The notes under the pieces: generated by a model
What the model was told of the DNA's origin: nothing
Databases searched by the model: none
Seen by the model: only the letters and a program-made list of their open reading frames with translations
Made by a program: the position numbers and the translations under genes
Shown: one piece after another, positions 24,053 through 35,965 of the stretch
Numbering within the stretch: the first letter of the stretch is position 1
How the letters are laid out: the number at the start of each line of letters is the position of its first letter
Assembly: GCF_019059575.1 (NCBI RefSeq)
Contig: NW_024882905.1
Location: 116,631-180,630, forward strand
Length of the DNA: 64,000 nt
Source of the DNA: Amphibalanus amphitrite
Lineage: Eukaryota > Arthropoda > Thecostraca > Balanomorpha > Balanidae
Reading direction: 5' to 3'

Positions 24053-25637
24053 CTACATGCAGGGCATCCACAGCTCGCTGTGGCGGCAGTACTTGGTCTT
24101 GAATTGGCGTGTCAGTGCGTCCGGCTCGTAGCGCGGCGCCTGCAGCGCGATCTTGCGCGCGAACCGCAGGTAGGCAGACACCTCGTTGACGATGGCCTTG
24201 CTGTCCACGGGGTCCTCGCAGGCGTGGCGCGTCTCGCCGTTGAAGGGGAACGTGCGACACCAGCCACCGACCTTCGGCGGCGCGAACCGCCAGTCGCGAC
24301 CGTTGCCCCACTTGTTGTGGAAGGCGTGCCAGTTGTAGGCGAGCATGAGCATCTCTCGCTCCTCGCCGCCGGGCCGGCCGCACAGCGGCTCGGAGGCCGG
24401 CTTTGTCTGCGACAGTTTGACCCAGGGCGAGGTGGGCGCCGGCTGCGGCCCCTTGGGCACCAGGTAGTGGGTCTGGCAGGTCAGGTAGGAGGGCAGCCCG
24501 TTGCTGACCGGCCGCAGTGTGGTGATGATGCCCAGCTCGTTGACCATCACGGTGACCGCAGAGGCCATCGACTGGCCGCCCTCCTCGCCGCCCCAGAACG
24601 GGTTGCGCTTGTTCTGCCGGCGCGTCCTTCGCGCCTGACGCTCCGAGCGGCTGCTCTCGAGGGCGCGCGCCTGACAGCTCTCCTTCTCGGCGCGCAGCTT
24701 GTCTAGGAAGGAGCGCACCTTCAGCGGGATCTTCGGGTCGGACTTCTCCAGTTCCCTGGCGGCCTGTAGCTGCGAGCCGCGCTGGCCCGCCTCCACGGCC
24801 GCGCCCGAGTCGGCACTCGGCTCCGGGTCGGCGCTGGAGCCCACCGTACGGTCGCTGCTCAGCGTGGTGGCGCTGGAAGTCCGCTTACCCCGCGACCGAC
24901 AGCCCTCGTCCGACGGAGCCTTTCTGGCTCTCTGGTACTTCCCGCCGGCGCCGTCCTCTCTCCTGAACTTGTCCTTGGACTTCCTCCTGCGGGCCTCCAG
25001 ACTGCCGCTCTCCAGAGTGTCCGAGCTCTTCCCCCATTTAATGCTGGCCGGGCTGTGCAGCAGGTCATCCACTGAGGCGGCCCGGGCCGACCCGCGCCGC
25101 GCCGGCCGGCCCTCGCCGCCGGGCGGCTGCGGCCGAGCCCCGCTCCCCCGCAGCAGCACCTCGCTGCCCTCGCGTGACACGCAGCGGCGCGCGCGCAGCT
25201 CAGTCCACGACCCGGCGCCGGCCGGCGGCCCCAGCTCGGGGTCGGAGCCGGCGGCGGCGGCGCACGGCTCCTCGACCAGGCCGGGCTCGGAGCCGGCGCA
25301 GGTGGTGTCAGAGCGCGGCGTGCTGTCGCCGTCGGCGCGCCGCCAGCAGTCGAGCGCCACCGAGCCCGACGACATCTGCCGGTCCGAGCTGTAGATCACT
25401 GTCAGACAGTCGTCCGAGCGGCGGCGCCCACAGTCCGGCCAGGTGTCCGTGTCGCTGGCGCTGGCCGCGTCGTCGGCCCGATCCGAGGCCGTGCGCTGTT
25501 TGAGGCGCTTCTGGCGCACCGAGGACGAGCTGGCCTCCTTGGTGACCGGCTGTGCCGCCTGCTGCTCATCCGCCTCCGCCTCCTTCCTCCGCCGGCGGGC
25601 GGCGTTCTGCTCACGGATCTCCTGCACCGTTTTCGGT
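24053..25637 (-). CDS. TTLL2-like exon 9 (C-terminal tail)
   Basis: The acceptor TTGTTTGCAG joins in phase 2 to give TRPKTVQEIREQN. The exon is 1585 bp, GC-rich and encodes Arg/Ser/Glu-rich low-complexity sequence, then a Trp/Cys-containing segment (LAYNWHAFHNKWGNG). It ends TAG at 24053-24055. It is outside the catalytic core. Confidence 0.85.
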
Positions 25638-28600
25638 CTGCAAACAACACAAAGGTCACCAGTATCAGAGGTTGTTAGCCGAATCGACTGTCCTTACCGA
25701 CGATGACTCAATGCCAGCAGTCCCGGCAACACTCCATGCTGCGACATTTAGCCTGGTCATTGCGTTGGCTATCGAACGGTCCCCTGAATACACGTAACGT
25801 GGCTTACACACTCAGTTTGTTTGCATACTCCAGGCCACCACACAATGTTGCACTCGTATATGATGTTCTATGTGTGCTGAGTCCATAAGGTGATACGAAT
25901 GGAATGACAAGACGAACTTTTGGAAGAATATTCTTAGAACGCTTACTGTCTTCCAACTGCGAGTCAAGTCCAATAAATCATTATTATGTTCTAATAGTTG
26001 GCAACAAATCGTCTTTTAACTACCATATTACATTACGATCTAATCTAGCCAGCCTGACGTCGGCCGTCACAGGGTACTCTCAAACAGACCGCTGCCAGTG
26101 AGACCGCCGGCGGGTCCCACCTGGCAAATAGTTTCTCGTCTGGCGCCCACCTGGTGAAGAGTTTCTCGTCTGGCGCCTCACCTGGTGAAGAGCTTCTCGT
26201 CGGGCACGGGCCACTGCGGCGAGACGGTCGGGTCGTTGAGCGAGGTCGGCAGTCCGATCAGGTCAAACAGGTCGTTGAGCAGCGGCTTCTTGACGTAGAT
26301 GTCGACGTCGCTGTCGGCGGTCAGCGACGGGCTGAGGTTGACCTCCATCAGCCAGGGGCGCAGGTCCGAGTCGATCTGAGCCAGTCACACACAGACAGGA
26401 GGCCGGGTCAACAGACGGAGACACTGACACTGCAGCACTGCATCGCACTGCGTCACACATTCACTGGATCTCAGCTGTAAACAGCGCCATAAACAGCGCC
26501 GCTGAACTCGCTGATTCACGAAGTTATCGGTGCCGAATAAAACACGTGATCAAACTATTGTTAACACGGAAAAGAGAACATCATTTTCTAAGGACCTTTG
26601 TGCCTTTGTGTAACCTTTGTGCATTTAGTTATCCATAATATTCGACCGGCATCTGACATTCCTTTCTGACTTTACGATGCTCCGGAGGGAGGCACCGACC
26701 ACATTTACCAGTATGTCGAACCCGTAGAGTTCGTAGCAGTTTCGGGTGACGGGCACGTCCTGTATGTGGCTGAGGACCGTCAGCGAGATGATGGTGTTGA
26801 CCCGCTGCCAGAGCAGCCAGTCCTCGACGCCCATCTGGTGGAAGTAGTGGCGCAGCTGCGACAGAGTCCACTTGCTCCCTGGCGGCGGAGCGGCGCACCG
26901 GTCAGCAATCGAATATGCATGGAGTGTCTCCGGTCAGCGACCAATGGCATCGCTATTACACAATGACCTACCGTCTAAACTTGAGGTGTTCGATATCCAC
27001 ATCCAGTCATCGATATACTATTCTTGTCAAAACCAGTAACCACATCAGTCGTATGACGGAAGCCCTGATACCAACCTGCGCCAATTCGTTCCTTTTCTAC
27101 AAAGTAGGCAGGTCCCAGCTTGTTTAGAGACGTATTGGTTAAATGTGAGAACTTGTTATCCAGGTACATCATTTGTACTTCTCTGTGCTGAATCTGTGGG
27201 CAGCATAAGGCGATGGACATTGTAATTGCGACACGCAGCAGTAATTCTTAAAGGAAATAGTTCACTTTTTTTTAACATGGGTTTTGAACTGGAATAGCAG
27301 TTCCGTAGCTTGGGCTGAGACGAGCATAAATCGGGAGCTTTTACAGCCCAACGATCACCCTAGGCAAAGATATTCTATTTTTCGTCCCGAAAAAGGTGTC
27401 TTCCGTTGAGGATGTGTGCCTTGCATATATTTCCATCCAGTATGAAAAGAGCATGGGTCCCGAAAATTATTCAGAAACTAGAGAAATTATCTACGAGAAC
27501 TCTAGAGAAATTCTCGTACTGATCAATTAGGACATTCAGGGGAACATTATCAGATCGAGCAGATCGCCCAAATGCCGGTGGCTGCGATAATTTCTCTGTT
27601 TCTGAAGAATTTTCGGGACCCATGCTCTTTCATACTGGATCGACTGTGCCTTACAGAAACTGAAAAGTTCTTCCTATATCAAAATATAGAAAATAATCTT
27701 TTGTTATAAAAGGTTTTATTTTCTTTGCTGATTATTTGAACATAAAAAATAAATCCGTTGCAAAAAAAATAATTTCGTGAAAGTGAACTATTTCCTTTAA
27801 CGGTTCTCGACAGAGCAGTTTATATAGTAACCGTCACCCATTCTCGACTATTCATTGAGAGAGAAACATTTTTCCATACTAAGGACATATCAAACCTCGT
27901 TTTTGATCACCCACCCCTGTTTCGAGCTGGCGAGGTCAGCTCTCGATGGGGAAGCGCCCGAGAAGCGATAAAGTTAAATCCCGCCGGATTTATCGTTAGC
28001 GCGGCTCATTAGCCTGTCTCTCAGGACGGGCTGAGACGCAGCAGCGCGTCATCTGACGGCCACTTGACAGTAGCAAACTTCACAGCTTCAGAAATTATCC
28101 CACAATTAAACTAAAGACAAACCGTCGTGGCTGGGTACATGAGGTATTAGTGGCTATAAAAATTCAAACAACGTCACCGCGTGCCGCAGCCGATCGCAAA
28201 TCATCAAGGCGGGAAGCAGGGTTTTCACGAATCATTCTCTTTGTTTTGTTTTGTTTTGTTTTGTTTTGTTTTGTTGGGTTAAGTTCTTTCGGCTGGGCGG
28301 GTCCTTTCTCTTAAGCGAATGAAGCTTGAAGATGCTGGAGCAAACACGCAAAGCACTTTCGGGGTAAAATAGTCACGTATCTCCACTTTTGGCAGTGCCT
28401 AACTGCTAAACGCTAACGCTGGCCGCTGGGAACCTTATCTACAGGCATCTCCAGCAGGTCATCCGTTCGATATGTAATGCGGCACAGCATAGTTGCAGGC
28501 GTTGTACACTAGTGACATCTAGCGGCGAACAGGAAAACCTTAGCTCCGTGCGTAAAAAGGAAAGATGAGCGGAAAGTTGATTATACCTTAGGTCAGGAGT

Positions 28601-31600
28601 TAGGAGTCGATGGATTTTTGGTGACTCCGACTCCGGCTCCAGCTTCAAAAATCTACTCCGACTCCAGCTCTGACTCCGAATATTTCGCTAGTCAAGCTCA
28701 AGCTCATGTCGAAGATCTTTCTTTTGCCCGTGAAACAATCCTTTGTGCTTTCCAAAGCCTTACATTTAAAACAAACTTTATAAATAACCTACAAAACTAA
28801 AAGCAGGTTCTGGCGTATGGGCCAGCTTGTGCTTCTTTTTTCGCTGAAAACGCTCGTCAAAAACAGCAGTAGGTACCTATGGCCTAAGCTTCGACAAAAG
28901 CTATTTTGGAAAGGTCAACAAGCTAACTATTCTCTAGGAAAACATGTATAGGGCATGTTATGTTAACTCCGACTCCGCAGTCGGAGTTGGTTTTTTTTTT
29001 TGCGGCTCCGACTCCTACTCTGACACATTAGCCCTGCTTTAGGTCGCATTTTCCTGGCTTTTTTCATTATTTTCCTTATCAAATTTGAGGAAAGTACGAC
29101 GGCAGCAAAAATCCATTCGTTCCGGGTAATAAGACCCAATCCAAATAAAATCAGACGTTTTATCACAGGCCACTATTTTTCACACCTCCAATAATCCGTC
29201 GGAGGGCCAGAAAAACTATTTCTGTCCTGGGTGGCGCGGCGTTTGGAAGGCGGCACCGTCACGCAGCCCCTCGGCCGGCCTCATTCGCCTCATCCATTTG
29301 GGTGTCGTTGCCGGGCCAGTGGGTGCTCGCGTGTCGCCGCCGGCACACCGCCGGTGTCACGTGACAGCCCCGTGTGCCGGCCGGCCGGCGGCGCGCACCG
29401 GTCACGTGACGGCCGGAGACCGTCCGTCGGCCGTGCGTGACGGACGGTCGCCGGGCGGCCGCTCCACTTTTGGGAGCCGCCGTGTCGAATACGACAGCAA
29501 AACCGTCAGAAACCAACGGTCGCAAATGGCCCCAGGTAATCTCAGAGAGCCGCCGCCTTCTGCATACTGCATTGGGTGGAGGCACGTTTTTGAGCTGCTG
29601 TCGCATTTCATGGAAAGGTCGTACTTCAGAGGTCGTACTTCATGGAAAATTAACTTCACCAATATTGCAAGAGTGAGCGCTGTTGCGTGTTCAAAATTGC
29701 TGATGAAGTGGCAGGCTCATTTGACATGCAAAAGGTCCGCGTAATCACTGCGAAGTACCTTTGATGCTAAAAATAATATCACAACGATGCACTGTTCATC
29801 AATATAAGAACCCCACCAGATTGCACGAAAGGAAAATAGTGCAGCAGAGTCCGGTGTTTTTCACAAACACACACCTTTCTCCACCCAATGTGTCATTTTC
29901 CCGCTCACCTGGCCAGCCCCTCCTCGTAGAGGTAGACTGTAAGCGGGTGGTAGGAGGGTATGCAGGCGTAGATGCGCAGGTCGAACTTGTAGCCGGCGAT
30001 CAGCAGCGGATTGTGGATGTAGCGCTGCACCACAGCGTTCGAGTCGTACTGCAGCGTGGACAGCTCCTGTCGGCGCGACACCACGCTCATCAGCGTCACT
30101 CCCGGCTCACGGTAACAATTGTAGGCATCGAATGACTTTTGGACGCGTAACTCACATCAAAATATTTAGAGGCATGTATGTGTGATGAATCGCAAAACCT
30201 ACATCCTGAGCCAGCGGCCATCCCACTCCATATTCATAAACCCCACGACATTCACGTCGCACGGCGGTCGGCTCGGTCCGCAGCCCCGCCTGCCTGTGCG
30301 TCCGCTCAGTGGGCGCCCCCTTACCGAGAATATGGTGATGCCCTTGCCCTGGCTGGCGCCGACCGGCTTGCAGATCCAGGTGGCCTTGTCGCCCTCCTCC
30401 AGAATGCGCGTGTACTCGGCCACCAGTTTGGTGTAGTCGAGCGGCAGGTTGTACGTCTGTGGACTGCAGAGCGGCGGTACAGGGCTGTCGGCCGCCACCG
30501 GCCTTACACCGATCACCGCCTACATATTATATACCTAACCACAACAGCGTGACTCACTCAAATCCAGGTCTATCTATCTCCGAAACAAATACCTACTATG
30601 CAACACAATGCGAATCCGTCAGCAGTCACCAAACAACAAATGCTATGAAAGCTGTATGACTATGGAAAGTCGATAACAAACACATAAGCATTTATAAGTG
30701 TTTTTATTGGTCATTGTGGCATTACGTTTTCACCTGTAGTTGTAGATGTTGCCGTAGACCTTGTTCATCCTCTGCAGGTGCCTCGCCAGACAGTCCTTCC
30801 GACAGATGGAGTTGGCTCGCGGAATGTGGTTGACAAACTGAAAAGACAACCGCTGCGTAAAGAAACGGTGACATGCACACTGGTTTATGTTCGAGATGGG
30901 TAATTCCTGACAAAGAAGCGCCCGATCAACAAAACTGCAGCCCAGGGATTTATCATGGATTAACTCATGAACGCATCATCCATGATCAAACTAACTGAGT
31001 ATCTGGACTGAATTGTTCGTGTTCGGTTATGCTGCCGGGAAATCCCGATCCTGCCCCTTACCTGCCACGGCTGGAGCAGCCGGTGCTGGGATATGGAGTA
31101 ATGAGAGTAGAGTTACCAGATGCTGCCCCTTACCTGCCACGGCTGGAGCAGCCGGTGCTGGGATATGGAGAAGTGAGAGTATAGCGTTACCAGATCCTGC
31201 CCCTTACCTGCCACGGCTGGAGCAGCCGGTGCTGGGATATGGAGAAGTGGGAATTGCGCCACCAGATATTCCAATTATCCACGTGATGGGCATCCTCGTC
31301 AAATAAAATCCAGCCGCGATCCAGACAAACCTGAAGGAAAGAGAAGCATCACACTTACGCGAAACCTGAATTGAGCGTAGGTACGCACTTATTTGAGGTT
31401 TGTCTAAAAAGTAAGTGCACAATCAAGACACGATGCAGTCCAGTGGCGGATCCAGGGGGGGGGGGCAAAATGGGCATTTGCCCCTCCCAAACAGCATAAT
31501 TTTAACAATACGCCATGGACGAGGCATGGAAAGAATCTAAATTGTTATGGTTTGCCCCCCCCCCCCCAAAAAAAAAAAAACTCTGGGCTGGATCCGTCTC

Positions 31601-34311
31601 TGATGCAGTCTGCTAGCTCACTTCGCTGCGAAAAAGGCGCTCAACTGCGGTAAACATTACCTACATGCCAAACGTCAGCCGGTCTCGCTAATGTTTCCGT
31701 AAGCCCTAACATGTCAATTTATTTTGTTCGCGACCACACCAGAATTACCAGACGCTATGTGATAAAAGGGTCACACGTCACAGACCACTTTTAATACACC
31801 AAACTGAGTTTGTAGTGTTCAAGTTGTTCCGTGAAGCAGCCCACAGGGACCCGAGATGCCTGGCGGGATCGATCCTTGCTATCCATATTGCATGCATGCA
31901 CTTTGTGTACCCAGCTCACGCGGAACTGGTTTCCGTTCAAACCAATATATGGACCACTCAGCTGTTTTGGACAGCAGTGAACTTTTGAGAATTGCGACCT
32001 ACTTCTAAGTTTATCGACAAAACTTGAAAACCTGGCTGCCGGCGCTGACGGACCGAAAATGCCAGCGGCGACGAGCATTAATAAGGCCGCATTAGCAATT
32101 AGTCACCTCGAGGTATTCACCGTCTTCGTTTACGCCACATCAAAGGCGTTTGGATGGTTCGGGGAGAATTTACTGGGGCGCCAAGACACTGTCAGCGCCT
32201 GTTTTACTGGCACGTTCCGGGAGCCTTTTGCAGGGAATTGACGTCTGAGGGCCGATGTGCTTCAGCGCTGATCGCCAGCCCAGGCGGCAAAACACGTAAT
32301 GAAGGCGGCACATTTGTCAAAATATAAACTTATTTATTTCTTCGCTGCAAATCAAGTTTACCAAGCAGCTGCATATATGTGCTTGGCCGAGGAGCCCACA
32401 GAGGCCGGACCCAATGACCTCGGGTCTGGCTCCGGCGTAACCTGTTGAATCGCCGTTTTAATTTTAGCTTCTTTCCGTTTAATCTACAGCCCATGGCAAC
32501 ACGATGGGACCGTTCCTCCATATCACAAACCAGATGAAGGCGGTAGCCAGTGCTGCAAGAAGCTGTCGGTTTCAATGACAATACATATGTCAAGCACAAC
32601 GGCAACCGTTTTCGCATTAACAACTGTAATTGTGTGCCTTCTTTAAAGGAAAAGGGCCACCTTTAACATGGGGATTGAAACTGAGATAGCCATCTTGTAG
32701 CCCGTGTCTGAAAACCAGTCTGTCTACCTCCTTACGGCCGATTTCGGCCTCCATTCGTAGTTATCGGCAATTTTAAAAGAAAATACGCCAGGAATGCGTC
32801 CTTATCCCAGGAATGCGTTCTTATCCGACAACACAGCCACCCGCGGCGAGGCTTTGGTTTTTTACTAATCAGCTCCAACCAGCTCAGCTTAAACCAATCA
32901 GCTTATCTGAATTCTGACACAATCCGACGAGTCTGTTCTGAATGCTGATTGGCTTGAGTGTGACGTCATCGCTATGCCATCATACAGTAGGTGCCGTAGA
33001 GAGTATCAACATAGTACCAATATGTTAAATGGTTTTAAATACTTTTTCGCGAATTGTGCACTTCTGGCACCAGTTTTAAAAGAAAATGAAAAATAATAAT
33101 GTCAAAATGAAAAACAACGATATCTTCATATTTCACGAAGGTGGCCCTTTTCCTTTAACTCGGCTGCATTCGCCAACAAACGGTTCCGAAGCGGCTCGTG
33201 CCTGACAATTACGAAAAGTTATAATATTGCTGCCTGGAACGGGAATCGCAATGAGATGATTATACTGGCTACCGTTTGGTTGAGCTTAAATCGATCATAA
33301 AATTGGGGAATTCGTAACTGGCCACCAGCTCAACATTTCCGTAACTTTAATATCCGGCAGGACCAGCCCGAGACTCCTGAGACACGGACTTAACCATTTA
33401 CTTTAGCATGCATGCATAACAATCCATTTCTTTTTTAATAGCTTAGTCGTCAGCGGATCAAACCAATAACCATCATACCGCCGTTAGGGGCATTGCTCAT
33501 TTGAAAATAGGAGTTGACTGCTGAATGATCGAGGTACTTACCTATTTCCCCACTAAAGGACAATCTTATTGCCAATATGTAGAGGATGCCTAATTAATAG
33601 TGCAATAAGATTGATGTAATAAGGACCTTTGCCTAATACCTAAGAAAGTAATAGGTACGGATAACTTACCACTTTTGGGAATAAGCTGGCTTTAAAGAGC
33701 AATGAATATGTTAATTCCCGGAGTGAACGAAATTATGCGCGTAGTTAGATATAAGTAGGTAAGAACCAAGTGTTTTAATAAGCTAATAATCAAAGGCCTA
33801 ATTTGGAAGGAAGACGGTGTACGCCAAAACACCGAATAATTTCATCACGAATCGCAATTAACCAGTTTTAGCATGCCTACAGTGATTATCATGGCATATA
33901 ACGTATAACGCCGTCTCATTGCCAGCCCAATCCCCCTTCCTAAACTACACTTAGCAGGACCGTCACCTTTGAATTATCTCCTTCAAAACAATCCTCTAGC
34001 AGTAGCTGGCAGCAAAACTAAGCGTTCGACACTGGCAGACTCTAAGAGCAAGTGAATGAAAGACTGTGAGCCTATTGGCAAAGGTAGCAGGCACGTAAAT
34101 GGTTACATGTCAATTTGAATTGGATGACTAATCAGACCACGCTCCTACTCACCTGAATAAGCAGGTCAGGTCCATTCAGCTCCGTCCTTCCCGAAACGCG
34201 GAACACAACCGGACGATCTCCAGCGATGGGACCCGTTAGAATCATGGGTCCACGGTTGGAGGGCGAGGCGGCGTCTGGTCGCTCACCGACGAACGGACCC
34301 TCCCTGCGCAT
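24053..34311 (-). CDS. TTLL2-like tubulin ligase-like protein (9 exons, about 912 aa)
   Basis: TTLL enzymes add amino acids, usually glutamate, to tubulin tails in an ATP-dependent reaction. Exons: 34153-34311, 31208-31330, 30734-30837, 30325-30463, 29909-30066, 27076-27182, 26709-26878, 26182-26375, 24053-25637; all phases agree. Family blocks in order are PVVFRV, NIWWRNSHF, RKDCLARHLQRM, the ATP-binding WICKPVGASQGKGI (about 157-170), VVQRYIHNPLLI, YKFDLRIYAC, FSHLTNTSLNK, CYELYGFDIL, and the metal-binding PWLMEVNLSPSL (about 327-338). The order and wording resemble TTLL2 most. A long, low-complexity basic tail of about 527 aa follows, ending in a conserved-looking NPFWGGEE...YLRFARK region. 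The ATG is preceded in frame by TGA 18 nt upstream. Exon 6 shows an apparent frameshift (listed separately). Confidence 0.85.
26119..26210 (-). repeat. Triplicated splice-donor segment at TTLL2-like exon 8
   Basis: A 30-31-bp unit reading (minus strand) GACGAGAARCTMTTYRCCAG followed by GTG occurs three times in tandem. The exon's own end at 26182 (GTGAGG) is followed by two copies ending at about 26151 (GTGGGC) and 26121 (GTGGGA). Each copy repeats the DEKLF-coding end and a GT donor. Confidence 0.75.
26182..26375 (-). CDS. TTLL2-like exon 8 (catalytic EVN block)
   Basis: The acceptor GACTGGCTCAG starts the exon in phase 0 with IDSDLRPWLMEVNLSPSL, containing the Glu and Asn that bind metal in TTLL enzymes. 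It ends PDEKLFT + AG before GTGAGG. Confidence 0.9.
26709..26878 (-). CDS. TTLL2-like exon 7
   Basis: It begins GSKWTLSQLRHYF and ends CYELYGFDIL before GTAAAT. The stretch DWLLWQRVNTIISLTVL is especially like TTLL2 among the family. Confidence 0.9.
27076..27193 (-). CDS. TTLL2-like exon 6 (frameshift or alternative acceptor)
   Basis: It encodes FSHLTNTSLNK and ends before the weak-looking donor GTTGGT. Two acceptors are possible. Using AG at 27194-27195 gives the family-typical RFSTEKYK but then hits TGA; one extra A in the AAA at 27172-27174 would restore FSTEKYKMMYLDNKFSHLTN. Using AG at 27183-27184 (exon 27076-27182) keeps the frame open but loses FSTEKYK. The CDS count above uses the second. 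Confidence 0.75.
27248..27800. mobile_element. Kolobok-like MITE in TTLL2-like intron 5
   Basis: Both ends carry TTAAAGGAAATAGTTCAC in inverted orientation with TTAA as target site. Inside lies a second inverted repeat (about 27435-27490 versus 27590-27640, containing GAGCATGGGTCCCGAAAAT). It is non-coding. Confidence 0.65.
28241..28275 (+). repeat. (TTTTG)n microsatellite
   Basis: About seven perfect pentamers lie in TTLL2-like intron 5. Confidence 0.85.
28590..29035. repeat. Diverged GACTCC/GGAGTC repeat element
   Basis: Arrays of GACTCCGACTCCGGCTCC type flank a 300-bp spacer, in inverted relation (about 28618-28680 and 28965-29022). The layout resembles the hAT-like element at 3586-4604, but the ends are unclear. 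Confidence 0.4.
29909..30066 (-). CDS. TTLL2-like exon 5
   Basis: It starts ELSTLQYDSNAVVQRYIHNPLLI after CGCCGACAG (a pyrimidine-poor acceptor) and contains YKFDLRIYAC and YLYEEGLA, core nucleotide-binding and substrate residues of TTLL. The donor is GTGAGC. Confidence 0.88.
30325..30463 (-). CDS. TTLL2-like exon 4 (ATP-binding lysine block)
   Basis: It encodes PQTYNLPLDYTKLVAEY followed by WICKPVGASQGKGITIFS and ends before GTAAGG. WICKP is the family's ATP-binding lysine motif. Confidence 0.9.
30734..30837 (-). CDS. TTLL2-like exon 3
   Basis: It encodes FVNHIPRANSICRKDCLARH and ends NIYNY + AG before GTGAAA. RKDCLAKH-type motifs are typical of TTLL2. Confidence 0.9.
31045..31270 (-). repeat. 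Triplicated exon-2 end with splice donors
   Basis: Three tandem copies (offsets 72 and 74 bp) of the distal half of TTLL2-like exon 2 plus its donor, each reading CCGTGGCAG|GTAAGGGGCAG on the minus strand. Donors lie at about 31207, 31133 and 31061. The two downstream copies have decayed (NIWWR has become IW-stop). Confidence 0.85.
31208..31330 (-). CDS. TTLL2-like exon 2
   Basis: Forty-one codons in phase 0: VCLDRGWILFDEDAHHVDNW followed by NIWWRNSHFSISQHRLLQPWQ. The acceptor is TTTCCTTCAG and the donor GTAAGG. The donor is the first of three near-identical copies. Confidence 0.88.
31441..31602. mobile_element. hAT-like MITE, 162 bp, perfect 8-bp TSD
   Basis: The ends CAGTGGCGGATCCAG and CTGGATCCGTCTCTG are imperfect inverted repeats flanked by ATGCAGTC on both sides (31433-31440 and 31603-31610). 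Poly-G and poly-C/poly-A tracts lie inside. Confidence 0.7.
32643..33158. mobile_element. Kolobok-like MITE in TTLL2-like intron 1
   Basis: The ends TTAAAGGAAAAGGGCCACCT are inverted at both sides with TTAA target site. It is 516 bp, non-coding, and related in its termini to 27248-27800. Confidence 0.65.
34153..34311 (-). CDS. TTLL2-like exon 1 (start codon)
   Basis: ATG at 34309-34311 follows an in-frame TGA 18 nt upstream. Fifty-three codons end DRPVVFRVSGRTELNGPDLL + IQ before GTGAGT. PVVFRV matches the start of the TTLL2 catalytic region. Confidence 0.8.
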
Positions 34312-34949
34312 GCTGGCTGAGTTCGTTCAGCCAGTCAGCGTAGCGCCTATCATAACGCTCGTACACTGGCTTCCCCGCCCTCTTACGCTATTGCATTATA
34401 AATGCCATCACATCAGGAGAAAATAGGGAGCTCGCAAATAAAGACACCACAGATAGCGGTCATTTAGTGGCGTCAATTCGTTTCGTTGATCGTTTTTAAC
34501 GCAATAATTTTGATTTTATGCATCAAACAAATGACTTAATTGTAGATCCTCGCTCTTTTTGTCTACAAAATAGTGCAAAAATGCAAAACATGTATTTCAA
34601 AAACGACAAGACGCCAACGCACGTGAATTAAGTCGAAGGAACTCTCAAATGAAACCGAATGAAAAAAGGAAACTTGATTTACCTACACTTTGTCCTAAGC
34701 AAGAATAGGTACACGGTACCAATAGGTAGTTGTTTCTAGTGTTGAAAATCATAAGCCTAGATTTAAAGCACAATTACACAAAGCTGAAACGAAAGGAGAT
34801 TACAACAAATGGGATGATAAGGTTGAAATATACGTCAATATAAACTAGTTTCCAGTCAGAACATATACGTTAATTGTCATGTTGCACTTGGTAATACGAG
34901 CAACATTCAACAGCGGACACTAGATGGTTTCTACACTGTTCGGACACTA

Positions 34950-35965
34950 GGGTGTCTGAACACCCCCCGTCTAGCTCGGCTCCTGGGCCACGTAGCGACA
35001 AGCGGTAAGCGGCATTCGAAAGACCGTAAAAAAATAATGACGGAAACACTTGTCATTTTTTAGGTTAGGTCAAAGGTCAGGTCGCCAGAGGTCATCAAAT
35101 GTCAAATTTATTCCATTTTAACAATTTTGGAAATTACCAACGGCTAACTCGGGAACTAATAGAGCTACATTGTCGTGGAAAAGCGCATTCGATAGCCATT
35201 TTACGGAACTTTTTGAATTTGTTCTCATATTTGACCTCAGGTCAATGATTTAGCCTCCAGAGGACCAGAGAGCAAAAACTAAAAAAGTCCGAAAAAAAGT
35301 TTTTTTTGTAATAACTTTTGACTCAAGGGAGCCACGACATTGGTATTGCCAGCATCGTGTTCCTCTCGTCAAGACGCGTCGAATGACCTAAAAGTTGACC
35401 TTAAAAGGTCATTTTGAAAATCTGACCTCAGGTCAAGGTCATGACTAGACCGGAAAAGGTCATGTTGCAGATCAGTCGATCCGTATAGTCGACCTGAACA
35501 CATCTGAGGTGTTCTCATTGCTATACTATGCGTCTATCAGAAGTTATTAGCGAAAGACTGTTAGACCCCCATTTGTGACCTGAGATGACCTCGGAGATAT
35601 AAGGAGGGGTCACGGGTGCCATTTTCCAGTTCAGTGTGTCATGTTGACTTGACTTGTTATTAGGTGTTTGAAAGTGTTCAGAATGGCGTCCGTCCAGAAT
35701 CGACGAACTTCAATTTTCTCCCATATTGGGGAGATCGCAAAATGGACCTGACCTTAGGACATCGAACTTCAGAGATAAACATTTTGTACAGACTGTTAGT
35801 CTGATCAATCGGTGAAAGTTTCAAAGCAATCAGTCACTTGGTGTAGCTATGGCAGACATTAAAACTTTCAGGAGGTGAGGTCACTCAAAGTGACCTGGTG
35901 ACCTGACCATGAATGACCCAGGTCTACAATTTTCACAACATGTGCGGAAAGATGCAGGAACAGTG
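34950..35965. mobile_element. AGGTCA-rich element, copy 2 (termini lost)
   Basis: The sequence parallels 15530-16560 in the same order, including the stretches GGCTCCTGGGCCACGTAGCG and CAGGTCAAGGTCATGA, but the CCCGCGCCGGGC termini and TTAA sites are absent. Confidence 0.55.

Noticed and set aside
24080-25706. Large plus-strand open frames opposite TTLL2-like exon 9
   Set aside because: GC-rich antisense shadow; the minus-strand frame continues the TTLL catalytic exons in phase.
31791-32078. Additional upstream exon of TTLL2-like gene
   Set aside because: The exon at 34153-34311 joins exon 2 directly in phase 0 and covers the expected N terminus; this frame has no TTLL similarity.
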